From Treponema sp. (lineage in GTDB: Bacteria; Spirochaetota; Spirochaetia; Treponematales; Breznakiellaceae), in assembly GCA_031271075.1 (NCBI GenBank), contig JAISWN010000039.1, positions 1 to 7,756 of the forward strand: DNA of 7,756 bases, given 5' to 3'. This document shows positions 1 to 6,326 of this stretch, piece after piece. Under the pieces are notes generated by a model, which worked only from the letters and a program-made list of their open reading frames with translations, had not been told where the DNA came from and ran no database searches. Numbering within the stretch: position 1 is the stretch's first letter; the number at the start of each line of letters is the position of its first letter. Made by a program: the position numbers and the translations under genes.

Positions 1-690
1 TACGTGCGCCGGGACGACTTCGCGGTAGGGGAACTTACGGATCTGATGAGCGAGCGGGGCATCGTCGTAAAGGTGGCGGGGATCTCCGAGTGGATCCATT
101 ACCTGGATTTTGTCCGGGAATACGCCCTTAAAAAACTGATCCGGCTGCAAAAGCCCGGCCTCGGGATAATCAGGAGGATCTTCCCGCGCCTCTTCTCCAA
201 GCCCTGGAAGGATCTTAAAAAGCTGGGGATAGAGGAGTGGTGGAAACATTCGGTGGAAAAGAAGGTTATCTCCATCCTCATGCCTACCGGCCTTGTTCCG
301 GAGACCCCCCACGACATGCGGGTGATCATGGAGTACACCCAGAAGCACTTTGTGAACCTGGAACTCAACTCGGAGATCGCCGTATCCTCCGGTTCCGCCG
401 CCGCGGCCATGGCCCACGGTTATTCGGGGATCGTGAACATCAGCCCCTTCGCCTGCCTTATCGGCCGGGTGATCGAGGGCCTCTTTACCCCCTGGGCACG
501 GGAGCGGAACTATCCCACCCTTTCGGTGGAGGTGGACGGGAACCTGCTTCCCCCGAATATTGTGAACAAGCTTAACATCTTCATGGTGAATGTGCTGCGC
601 TTCAAAGGCGGAAACGATCTTTCCGGCCTGGTAGATCAGCCGGGAATCCCCCCGGAGGAAGGCGTGGATATGGCCGTGGCCGGGAAGTAG
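1..690 (+). CDS. Acyl-CoA dehydratase activase-related protein, C-terminal fragment (5' end outside window)
   Basis: This is an open frame of 229 codons ending at TAG (688-690). It is already open at base 1, so the gene begins upstream and the GTG at 4 is not its start. The visible part resembles the C-terminal region of the large proteins related to 2-hydroxyacyl-CoA dehydratase activases, in which ASKHA ATPase domains are joined to a DUF2229-type and dehydratase-like region. The clearest stretch is about residues 118-170 of the fragment: a glutamate- and alanine-rich segment, then GYSGIVNISPFACLIG, where the Cys sits at the place of a conserved Cys I remember from this family. The ATPase domain is not in the window, so activity cannot be judged. 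Such proteins are thought to act with oxygen-sensitive Fe-S enzymes in anaerobes, but this protein's substrate is unknown. The next gene on the same strand starts 72 nt downstream, so shared transcription is possible. The family is fairly sure; the exact function is not. Confidence 0.72.
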   Translation, partial: YVRRDDFAVGELTDLMSERGIVVKVAGISEWIHYLDFVREYALKKLIRLQKPGLGIIRRIFPRLFSKPWKDLKKLGIEEWWKHSVEKKVISILMPTGLVPETPHDMRVIMEYTQKHFVNLELNSEIAVSSGSAAAAMAHGYSGIVNISPFACLIGRVIEGLFTPWARERNYPTLSVEVDGNLLPPNIVNKLNIFMVNVLRFKGGNDLSGLVDQPGIPPEEGVDMAVAGK

Positions 691-698
691 CGGCGGCT

Positions 699-720
699 GG
701 GGGTCTTAGACAGGGCCCCC
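699..720 (+). other. Short G/C hairpin after the activase gene
   Basis: GGGGGTC (699-705) can pair with GGCCCCC (714-720) around an 8-nt loop, with one G-T pair. No T-run follows, so it does not look like a normal intrinsic terminator. It may only slow transcription or protect a 3' end. It lies 8 nt after the stop codon of the upstream gene. Confidence 0.3.
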
Positions 721-747
721 GGACAGGGACTTTCGGACAGGGACTCT
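720..747 (+). repeat. Two-copy 14-bp tandem repeat in the cysE leader
   Basis: CGGACAGGGACTTT (720-733) is followed directly by CGGACAGGGACTCT (734-747), matching at 13 of 14 positions. It lies just before the ribosome binding site of the serine acetyltransferase gene. It is most simply a slippage duplication. Whether it affects expression cannot be seen. Confidence 0.75.
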
Positions 748-750
748 TTT

Positions 751-757
751 GGGGAGG
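751..757 (+). promoter_or_regulatory. Ribosome binding site for cysE (supports TTG start)
   Basis: GGGGAGG is 5 nt before the TTG at 763. This strong Shine-Dalgarno sequence is the main reason to accept the non-ATG start. The first in-frame ATG is far inside the protein. Confidence 0.7.
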
Positions 758-762
758 CGGAA

Positions 763-1656
763 TTGGACAGGCTGGACAAAAGTATTGATAAACTTCTGGA
801 CTCTTACAAGGATTACGGGCTGGTAAACCACTCCGGGGGCGCCAATCTTCCCAACAAGGAGAGTGTGGAGGATATCGTCAGAGGGCTGGAAGAGCTGGTG
901 TTTCCCGGTTTCCGGGAAAACCAGGCTCTGGATCACAACAACCTGCGGCTTATCACCGGGGAAAAGGTGAATCATCTTGCCCGGGAACTTATCCGGGAAG
1001 TTGAAAAGAGCCTTGTCTTTTCCGTCAGGGAGGGTAATCTAAAATGCGGCAGCGGGGGCTGCCACGCGGCGGCTGAACTTACGGTGGAAAGCTTCTTCGA
1101 GGAGCTGCCCGGAATGCGGAGGGCCCTGAACCTGGACATGAAGGCCGCCTTCCGGGGCGATCCGGCGGCGAAAAGTTTTGAGGAGGTGATCCTCTCCTAT
1201 CCCGGCTTCGGGGCCATCACCGTACACCGGCTTGCCCACTTCTTCTGGCAGGCCGGGGTGCCCCTGATCCCCCGGATGATGAGCGAACTCGTCCATGGCC
1301 ATACGGGCATCGACATCCACCCCGGCGCCGACATCGGGGAATCTTTCTTTATCGATCACGGTACGGGGGTGGTGATAGGGGAAACCACCGTCATCGGGAA
1401 GAATGTAAAGCTCTACCAGGGCGTTACCCTGGGGGCCCTTTCGGTAAAGAAGGAGGAGGGGAACCGCAAACGGCACCCCACCATCGAGGATGACGTAACG
1501 ATCTACTCCAACGCCACCATCCTGGGGGGGGACACGGTGATAGGCCGGGGCAGTACCGTCGGCGGCAACGTATGGCTTATCTCCTCGGTACCGGCGGATA
1601 CCATGGTGTACATCAGGGCCGGGGAACAGGTGGTAAAAGCCAAACAAGCAGGATAA
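763..1656 (+). CDS. cysE: Serine O-acetyltransferase (CysE/EpsC type)
   Basis: The enzyme acetylates L-serine with acetyl-CoA to give O-acetylserine, the acceptor for sulfide in cytosolic cysteine synthesis. The protein has 297 residues. About residues 1-180 form the alpha-helical N-terminal region. From about 183 a left-handed beta-helix of hexapeptide repeats starts. The family signature is plain: DIHPGADIG (184-192) with the serine-binding Asp, FIDHGTGVVIGET (196-208) with the catalytic His199, a VTLGALS turn (221-227), and RHPTI (237-241), matching E. coli Asp143, His158 and His193 as I remember them. It is longer at the N-terminus than E. coli CysE and fits the long EpsC-like group. The segment CGSGGCHAAAEL (95-106) carries the protein's only two cysteines. 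Translation starts at TTG, justified by GGGGAGG 5 nt upstream. No O-acetylserine sulfhydrylase gene is in view, so its partner must lie elsewhere. The gene is convergent with clpP. Function is confident; only the symbol (cysE or epsC) is a choice. Confidence 0.93.
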   Translation: MDRLDKSIDKLLDSYKDYGLVNHSGGANLPNKESVEDIVRGLEELVFPGFRENQALDHNNLRLITGEKVNHLARELIREVEKSLVFSVREGNLKCGSGGCHAAAELTVESFFEELPGMRRALNLDMKAAFRGDPAAKSFEEVILSYPGFGAITVHRLAHFFWQAGVPLIPRMMSELVHGHTGIDIHPGADIGESFFIDHGTGVVIGETTVIGKNVKLYQGVTLGALSVKKEEGNRKRHPTIEDDVTIYSNATILGGDTVIGRGSTVGGNVWLISSVPADTMVYIRAGEQVVKAKQAG

Positions 1657-1667
1657 ACGTATAGAAA

Positions 1668-1749
1668 AACCACGGAGATGCTGGGTTACACGGAGGTTTT
1701 GTCACCTATCCGGGCTTGTTCCTCTCTATCTCCGCGCAACTCCGTTGTT
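1668..1749. repeat. Imperfect inverted repeat with CGGAG units between convergent genes
   Basis: AACCACGGAG (1668-1677) faces CTCCGTTGTT (1740-1749), pairing at 9 of 10 positions. Each arm holds a second CGGAG-type unit: ACACGGAG (1688-1695) on the left and CTCCGCGC (1730-1737) on the right. The element fills most of the 113-nt gap between the stop codons of the serine acetyltransferase gene and clpP. It resembles the dispersed 'CCACGGAG...ACACGGAG' intergenic repeats I recall from several bacterial genomes, though I know no formal name. At this place it could help end transcription from both sides. It lacks a tight stem plus T-run, so terminator function is an inference. Confidence 0.5.
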
Positions 1750-1769
1750 AAATTCCGCCTTCTTAGTGT

Positions 1770-2423
1770 TTAGGGGGATCCCCAGGCGGCGAATTCATCC
1801 CGCCGGGTGACCACCCGGGAGATAAGGCCGTAGTCGGCAGCCTCCCCGGCGTTCATCCAGAAGTCCCGGTCGGTGTCCTTTTCAACCTGGGCGAAGGGGG
1901 CCCCGGTCTCGTCGGCGATGAGCCGGTTGATCTTCCCCCGCAGCTTCTCCAGTTCCCGGGCGTGGATCTCGATGTCCGTAGCCACTCCCCGGATACCCGA
2001 CAGGGGCTGGTGGATCAGGTAGTGGCTGTTGGGAAGCCCCACCCGCCGCTCCTTGGGGCTGGCAAGCTGGATAATCGCCGCGGCGCTGGCCACCAGGCCC
2101 ATGCCGACAGTCCAGACAGGGGGCTTCACAAAGCGGATCATGTCGAAAATGGCGTAACCCGCGTCGGCGTCCCCGCCGGGGGAGTCGATGAAGATACGGA
2201 TAGGCTCATCCCCCATGTCCTCAAGCAGGATGAGCTGCCGGATAGTCCTTTCGGCCAGATCTTTCTTGATCTCCCCGGAGATCAGGATAGTCCGGGTTTT
2301 GAGCATCCTTGAAAGGAGGGGGTCGGCCCCGGGCTGTTTGGTATCCTCCCCGGACTCTTCGTCCCCGTCCTCGTCACCTTCGGCGTTTATATGTTCAAGC
2401 CGGCTCTTTGTCAAAAAATCCAT
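1770..2423 (-). CDS. clpP: ClpP-family serine peptidase subunit (noncanonical N-terminus)
   Basis: ClpP subunits form a two-ring barrel that degrades proteins fed by ClpX, ClpA or ClpC ATPases. From the preferred ATG at 2423 the product has 217 residues. The catalytic triad is complete: Ser113 in GLVASAAAII, His138 in YLIHQPLSG and Asp187 in KDTDRDFW. The spacings of 25 and 49 residues equal those in E. coli ClpP. FIDSPGG (78-84) and ATDIEIHARE (148-157) are also typical. The SAAA after the catalytic Ser replaces the usual SMGA; I associate this form with a spirochaetal ClpP paralogue. The N-terminus is odd: the usual gate segment with RGERSFDIYSRLL is absent, replaced by an acidic stretch rich in D, E and G (about residues 13-30). 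The frame stays open to GTG at 2483, with another ATG at 2447. I prefer 2423 because a TATAAT box sits just before it and neither upstream start has a ribosome site. No clpX or other Clp ATPase gene is adjacent. Confidence 0.9.
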   Translation of the reverse strand: MDFLTKSRLEHINAEGDEDGDEESGEDTKQPGADPLLSRMLKTRTILISGEIKKDLAERTIRQLILLEDMGDEPIRIFIDSPGGDADAGYAIFDMIRFVKPPVWTVGMGLVASAAAIIQLASPKERRVGLPNSHYLIHQPLSGIRGVATDIEIHARELEKLRGKINRLIADETGAPFAQVEKDTDRDFWMNAGEAADYGLISRVVTRRDEFAAWGSP

Positions 2424-2437
2424 GGAAGAATTATACC
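2408..2437 (+). promoter_or_regulatory. Possible promoter for the MFS gene, overlapping clpP
   Basis: TTGTCA (2408-2413, 5 of 6 to consensus) and TATACC (2432-2437, 4 of 6) are 18 bp apart on the plus strand. A start near 2444 would place the mini-ORFs and the MFS gene downstream. The site overlaps the start of clpP and its -10 box, so the two divergent promoters would compete. This is the weaker of the two predictions. Confidence 0.28.
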
Positions 2438-2457
2438 GTATATCCATAATATGAAAA
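2430..2457 (-). promoter_or_regulatory. Predicted clpP promoter, giving a leaderless transcript
   Basis: On the minus strand a perfect TATAAT lies at 2435-2430, with TTTTCA (4 of 6 to the -35 consensus) at 2457-2452 across a 16-bp spacer. Six nucleotides follow the -10 box before the ATG at 2423. The usual start distance would therefore place +1 on or beside the A of that ATG. No Shine-Dalgarno sequence can exist on such a transcript. Confidence 0.5.
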
Positions 2458-2488
2458 AAGGGGTAGGATGAATCTTCGCACACGATGA
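2451..2488 (+). promoter_or_regulatory. Two chained six-codon mini-ORFs (MKKGVG and MNLRTR) leading into the MFS gene
   Basis: ATG at 2451 opens MKKGVG with TGA at 2469-2471. ATG at 2468 opens MNLRTR with TGA at 2486-2488. The MFS gene starts at ATG 2485. Both junctions are ATGA overlaps, each ATG is followed by AA, and the three starts are exactly 17 nt apart in three different frames. The only purine-rich ribosome-site-like run, AAGGGG with TAGG (2458-2467), suits the second mini-ORF. It is about 17-20 nt from the MFS ATG, which is too far for good direct initiation. Reinitiation from a leader peptide is therefore plausible, but translation of the mini-ORFs is unproven. Confidence 0.4.
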
Positions 2489-3702
2489 AACTTTGGAAAT
2501 CGAACTACAGCGCGATCCTGATTGCGGAAACCATGGCTATAGCCGGTTTCGCCCTGTCCATGCCGGTTATCCCCCTTTTCCTGGTGGAAGATATAGGCAT
2601 TGACGATCCCAGGACCCTCAAGATATGGGTAGGGGCGATCCAGTCCTGTTCGGCTCTTGCCCTGGCCTTTTTTGCCCCTATCTGGGGGCGTCTTGCGGAT
2701 GTGTACAGCCGGCGTATGATGCTGCTCCGGGCCATGTTCGGCGGGGCGGTGGTGGTGTCCCTGATGGTCTTTGTGCGGAACCCCCTGCAGCTCCTTATCC
2801 TCAGAACGATCCAGGGCTGCTTTACCGGAACCATAGCGGCGGCCACGGTACTCACGGTGGGGATTGTTCCGGCTTCCAGGATTGCCCTGGCCCTGGGGCT
2901 GCTCCAGACCGGGGTGGCTATCGGCAACTCGCTGGGCCCCCTTATGGGCGGGCTTATCTCCGATTTCCTGGGCCACCGGGCCGCCTTTCTCGGTACCGGT
3001 CTGGTCTTGGGCGGCGCCGGGCTCATCGTCCTTAAATGGGTGGAAGACGAGCCGTCCCGGCATCATCTGAGGCCGAAGGGAGATCGTATCCGTTTTTTCC
3101 CGGAGCTAAAGCCGATACTGGAATCCCCCACGCTGATTACCCTGATGCTCAGCACTTTTATCATCCAGGCGGCCAACACCACCGCCGCCCCCATGCTGCC
3201 CCTGTTTCTGCGGGAAATCGCGGAGGACAGCAGGTACATCGGTTCCGCTACGGGGATAGTGCTGGGGGTTGGGGCGGCTTCCACCGCGGTGGCGTCCATA
3301 GTGGCGGGCCGGTACTCGGCCCATTTCGGCTACTGGCGGACCCTGTTTTTCTGCCTCGCCGCCGGGGCAATCCTGACGGTTCCCCAGGCATTCGTTACCA
3401 ACATGGTCCAGCTTACCCTGTTCCGGGCCCTGTCCTCGTTTTGTCTTGGGGGCGCGACGCCGGTGCTGAACGCCATCCTCGCGGTAAGCACGGACAAGGA
3501 CCATCAGGGAAGCGTCTACGGCTTCAACTCATCGGTTTCCTCCGCCGGCGGCGCCCTGGGCCCCATGATAGGATCGGCGGTAGCCATGATAAACTACCGG
3601 ATGGTCTTCCTCGCCACCGCCGCGATCCTGGGTTTCTCCGCCTGGGAAACCCGGCGTGGGGAAAAGCGGGCCGGGGAAAGACGGCGGGGCAGCGCTCCAT
3701 AG
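2485..3702 (+). CDS. MFS drug/proton antiporter (DHA1-like)
   Basis: This inner-membrane protein of 405 residues has the hydrophobic pattern of a 12-helix major facilitator, with the central cytoplasmic loop at about residues 186-212. Motif A between helices 2 and 3 is GRLADVYSRRMMLLR (68-82). The motif B arginine is Arg107 in LRTIQGCFTG. The antiporter signature motif C in helix 5 is GVAIGNSLGPLMGG (143-156). Motif C is known from export antiporters driven by proton entry, so export of a toxic compound or metabolite is the likely job; the substrate cannot be read from sequence. The C-terminus ends in a basic tail (about 389-405). The ATG at 2485 is 24 residues before the first helix core and fits the family. 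It lacks its own well-placed ribosome site and overlaps the stop of a six-codon frame, suggesting coupled translation. The GNAT gene follows 42 nt later on the same strand and may share its transcript. Confidence 0.88.
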   Translation: MKLWKSNYSAILIAETMAIAGFALSMPVIPLFLVEDIGIDDPRTLKIWVGAIQSCSALALAFFAPIWGRLADVYSRRMMLLRAMFGGAVVVSLMVFVRNPLQLLILRTIQGCFTGTIAAATVLTVGIVPASRIALALGLLQTGVAIGNSLGPLMGGLISDFLGHRAAFLGTGLVLGGAGLIVLKWVEDEPSRHHLRPKGDRIRFFPELKPILESPTLITLMLSTFIIQAANTTAAPMLPLFLREIAEDSRYIGSATGIVLGVGAASTAVASIVAGRYSAHFGYWRTLFFCLAAGAILTVPQAFVTNMVQLTLFRALSSFCLGGATPVLNAILAVSTDKDHQGSVYGFNSSVSSAGGALGPMIGSAVAMINYRMVFLATAAILGFSAWETRRGEKRAGERRRGSAP

Positions 3703-3731
3703 CGGAGCCGGGGCGGCGCCGGATTTAAACT

Positions 3732-3739
3732 AAAAGGAG
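3732..3739 (+). promoter_or_regulatory. Ribosome binding site of the GNAT gene
   Basis: AAAAGGAG lies 5 nt before the ATG at 3745. It selects the first of two identical ATG-containing 15-bp copies as the start. From the second ATG (3760) the distance would be 20 nt. Confidence 0.75.
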
Positions 3740-3744
3740 CCGAA

Positions 3745-3774
3745 ATGGATTTTACGATAATGGATTTTACGATA
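3745..3774 (+). repeat. Perfect 15-bp tandem duplication at the GNAT start codon
   Basis: ATGGATTTTACGATA occurs twice without interruption (3745-3759 and 3760-3774). It doubles the start codon and the first five residues, MDFTI, without changing frame. Confidence 0.95.
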
Positions 3775-4491
3775 GAAGAATTATCAATGAACGCGTGGCC
3801 CTCTATACAAACGGTCGTATACGACGGATGGATCATCAGGCTGGCAAAGGGGTATACCAAAAGGGCCAATTCGGTAAACCCAATATACCCCTCAAAGATC
3901 GATTTGGAAGAAAAGATACAGTATTGCAAGAAACTATATACAAAGCATAATTTGCCGGCAGTTTATAAATTGGTTGAATGTGACGGGCATAAAGCAATCG
4001 ACAGGAAACTGGAAGCCCTGAAATATGAATTGCTTGATACAACATCGGTTCAGGTATGCGATGATATAAAAATATTAGACAAAAATTATTCCGGAATAAA
4101 TGTGAATAGTGATTTTAATGAAAAATGGATAAACGGGTTTATTGAATGCAACAACATCAAAACAGCGTTTATAGAAACCTTAAAAGCAATGCTGAAAAAC
4201 ATTACCGGGGACAGGATTGTCGTTTACAAAGAATTAAACAATGAAACGGCCGGCTGCGGATACGGCGTAATAGAAAACGGATATGTCGGCTTGTTTGATA
4301 TTGTGGTAAAAGAGGAGAGGCGCGGGAACGGATACGGGAAAGAAATAGTACAATCAATATTGTCCGGGGCGGGAAAGGCCGGAATAAAAAAATCGTATTT
4401 GCAGGTTGTAAACAACAATGAAACAGCAAAGAATCTATACAAGAAAATAGGATACAGGGAAAAATATAAATACTGGTATAGAAAAGGGTAA
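3745..4491 (+). CDS. GNAT-family N-acetyltransferase
   Basis: The 248-residue product is a probable cytosolic acetyl-CoA-dependent acetyltransferase. The C-terminal half (about 150-248) is a GNAT fold: strand segment GYVGLFDIVVKEERRGNGYGKE (179-200) contains the acetyl-CoA pyrophosphate-binding motif RRGNGYG (192-198), and NNNETAKNLYKKIGY (223-237) is the typical last helix-turn. The N-terminal half has the WPSIQTVVYDGWIIRLAKG and YTKRANSVNP elements (18-46) common in two-domain GNATs. The acceptor is unknown. The gene is much richer in A+T (many AAA, ATA, AAT and TAT codons) than the MFS and fhs genes beside it, suggesting acquisition from elsewhere. It begins with a perfect 15-bp duplication, so the protein starts MDFTIMDFTI, and ends in a second 15-bp duplication carrying the stop codon. 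A good ribosome site selects the first ATG. It may be co-transcribed with the antiporter 42 nt upstream and is convergent with fhs. Confidence 0.85.
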   Translation: MDFTIMDFTIEELSMNAWPSIQTVVYDGWIIRLAKGYTKRANSVNPIYPSKIDLEEKIQYCKKLYTKHNLPAVYKLVECDGHKAIDRKLEALKYELLDTTSVQVCDDIKILDKNYSGINVNSDFNEKWINGFIECNNIKTAFIETLKAMLKNITGDRIVVYKELNNETAGCGYGVIENGYVGLFDIVVKEERRGNGYGKEIVQSILSGAGKAGIKKSYLQVVNNNETAKNLYKKIGYREKYKYWYRKG

Positions 4492-4506
4492 TACAGAAAA
4501 GGGTAA
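4477..4506 (+). repeat. 15-bp tandem duplication spanning the GNAT stop codon
   Basis: TATAGAAAAGGGTAA (4477-4491) is followed by TACAGAAAAGGGTAA (4492-4506), with a single T/C difference. The unit encodes YRKG plus stop, so the second copy is an untranslated, in-frame repeat of the gene's end. It leaves 11 nt to the convergent fhs stop. Confidence 0.92.
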
Positions 4507-4517
4507 CGGCCCGCTTC

Positions 4518-6278
4518 TTAAAACAGCCCTTTTACGTTGCCGTCCCCGTCAATGTCTATGTTCATAAAAGCCGGCCGGAAGGGAAGTCCCGGCATGGTGG
4601 TGATCTCGCCGCAGAGGGGGTAGATAAAGCCGGCCCCGGCGGCCAGCCGCACTTCCCGGATGGGGAGCCGCCAGCCTTTGGGCGCGCCTTTGAGACGGGG
4701 GTCGTGGGAAAGGGAGTATTGGGTCTTGGCCATGCAGAGGGGCAGGTTCCCGTAGCCCTGATCCTCCAGGGCGCCGAGTTGTTTCCGGACGCCTTGGGCG
4801 TAATCCACCCCGGCGGCGCCGTAGATGTCCCGGGCGATAGTTTCGATTTTCCCGGTTAAGCCTTCGTCCCCGCCGTAAAGGTAGCGGAAATTCTTCGGCT
4901 GGTGGGCGGCCATCTCCACGGCGCCGGCGAGATCCATGGCCCCCTCCCCACCCAGGGCCCAGTGTCTCGTTACCGCCGCGTCCACGGCGCCGGCGGCGAG
5001 GCTTTCCCGGCGTATCAGTTCCCACTCCGCCTCGGTATCGGCGGGAAAGGCGTTGATGGCCACCACCACGGGAACGCCGAAGCGGCGCACAATGCCGATA
5101 TGGGCCCGCAGGTTGGAAAGCCCGGCTTTCAGAAGCTCAAGATTTTCCTCCCGGTAAACCTGGGGCAGGGGCTTGCCGGGGCTCACCGGGGGCCCGCCTC
5201 CGTGGTTCTTGAGGGCCCGGACGGTGGCTACCAAAACCACCGCGTCCGGAATAAGGCCCGAGGCGCGGCATTTTATGTTGAAAAATTTTTCCAGCCCCAT
5301 GTCGGAACCGAAGCCGCTTTCGGTAACCACGTAATCGGCGTAACGGCCGGCGATAAGATCCGCCACAATCGAGGAATTGCCATGGGCGATGTTGGCGAAA
5401 GGCCCGGCATGGACAAAGGCTCCCTGGCCTTCCAGGGTCTGGAGCAGGTTTGGCTTGAGGGCTTCTTTCAGGAGTACCGTCATAGCCCCGGCAACGCCGA
5501 AATCTTCGGCCCGCAGGAACTTTCCCTGCCTATCCGCCGCCACCACCATGCGGCCCAGCCGGGCCCGCAGATCCCCCAGATCCCTGGCCAGAGCCAGAAT
5601 CGCCATTACCTCGCTGGCCACGGCAATTTCAAACCGGCTCTGCCGCGGCGGGCCGTCGGATCGGCCCCCCAAACCCACCAGCACGTTCCGCAGGGATCGG
5701 TCGTTCATATCCAGGGCCCGGCCGATAGTTACCCCGTAGGGGTCGATGTCCAGTCTGCGGAGCCCCTGCTTTTCAAGGTAAGCGGCGGACCAGCGGGATT
5801 CATGGTAGAGCCGGGCATCCACCGCCGCGGCGCAGAGGTTGTGGGCGGCGGTTACGGCGTGAATATCCCCGGTAAGGTGAAGGTTAAAGTCCTCCATGGG
5901 GATAACCTGGCTGTACCCGCCCCCGGCAGCCCCTCCCTTGACGCCGAGGGTAGGCCCCATGGAAGGCTGTCTGAGGCAGGCCGCCGCGGTTTTCCCCATA
6001 TACCCCAGGCCCTGAACCAGGCCCACCGTGGTGGTGGTCTTTCCCTCCCCCAGGGGAGTAGGGCTTATGGCGCTCACATTGATGTACTTGGCCCGGTACG
6101 GCGGCAGATCGGGATCCCGGAGGAGCCTCCAGTCAATCTTTGCCTTGTACTTGCCGTATTCCTCCACCCGGTCCAGGGGAATTCCCATCCGGGCAGCCAC
6201 CACCGAAACAGGCAGCGGTCTTGCCGCCCGGGCGATCTCAATATCCCTGGGAATCGGATTTTTCTTCTCTGCCGCCAT
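4518..6278 (-). CDS. fhs: Formate-tetrahydrofolate ligase (10-formyl-THF synthetase)
   Basis: The enzyme joins formate to tetrahydrofolate using ATP, making 10-formyl-THF for the methyl branch of the Wood-Ljungdahl pathway, or for purine and formyl-Met synthesis in organisms that are not acetogens. The 586-residue cytosolic protein is full length. It shows the start DIEIARAA (12-19), the P-loop-like PTPLGEGKTTTT (73-84, Lys80), RQPSMGPTLG (103-112), GGAAGGGYSQ (115-124), FANIAHG (294-300), VVAINAFPADTEAE (405-418) and the terminal IDIDGDGNVKGLF. It is about 27 residues longer than the Moorella enzyme as I remember it. Extra residues lie near 157-176 and 360-375, plus a slightly longer N-terminus. 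The usual AHGCNS reads AHGNSS (298-303), so that Cys is lost. ATG at 6278 has GGGGAG three nt upstream. No other one-carbon gene (folD, metF) is in the window, so its pathway role cannot be settled here. Confidence 0.96.
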   Translation of the reverse strand: MAAEKKNPIPRDIEIARAARPLPVSVVAARMGIPLDRVEEYGKYKAKIDWRLLRDPDLPPYRAKYINVSAISPTPLGEGKTTTTVGLVQGLGYMGKTAAACLRQPSMGPTLGVKGGAAGGGYSQVIPMEDFNLHLTGDIHAVTAAHNLCAAAVDARLYHESRWSAAYLEKQGLRRLDIDPYGVTIGRALDMNDRSLRNVLVGLGGRSDGPPRQSRFEIAVASEVMAILALARDLGDLRARLGRMVVAADRQGKFLRAEDFGVAGAMTVLLKEALKPNLLQTLEGQGAFVHAGPFANIAHGNSSIVADLIAGRYADYVVTESGFGSDMGLEKFFNIKCRASGLIPDAVVLVATVRALKNHGGGPPVSPGKPLPQVYREENLELLKAGLSNLRAHIGIVRRFGVPVVVAINAFPADTEAEWELIRRESLAAGAVDAAVTRHWALGGEGAMDLAGAVEMAAHQPKNFRYLYGGDEGLTGKIETIARDIYGAAGVDYAQGVRKQLGALEDQGYGNLPLCMAKTQYSLSHDPRLKGAPKGWRLPIREVRLAAGAGFIYPLCGEITTMPGLPFRPAFMNIDIDGDGNVKGLF

Positions 6279-6281
6279 ACT

Positions 6282-6287
6282 CTCCCC
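6282..6287 (-). promoter_or_regulatory. Ribosome binding site of fhs
   Basis: GGGGAG on the minus strand is 3 nt from the ATG at 6278. It is a short but usable spacing, and it supports this start over internal methionines. Confidence 0.6.
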
Positions 6288-6326
6288 AATCTAACTACCG
6301 GGTATACCGAAGCCAAACGCGGCATC

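Noticed and set aside
1039..1647. A 202-codon minus-strand open frame opposite the serine acetyltransferase gene
   Set aside because: Its composition is what antisense of G+C-rich coding DNA gives, and the plus strand has a complete family match.
2431..3728. Several frames of 130-230 codons overlapping the MFS gene on both strands
   Set aside because: They are Pro-, Arg- and Gly-rich with no membrane or domain pattern, while the MFS frame carries motifs A, B and C in order.
3703..3744. G+C-rich run between the MFS and GNAT genes as a terminator
   Set aside because: Short complementary pieces exist but no stable stem followed by T residues, and the two genes are close enough for shared transcription.
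6301..6308. GGTATACC palindrome just upstream of fhs
   Set aside because: An 8-bp palindrome is common by chance and no second copy or promoter overlap supports it as an operator.
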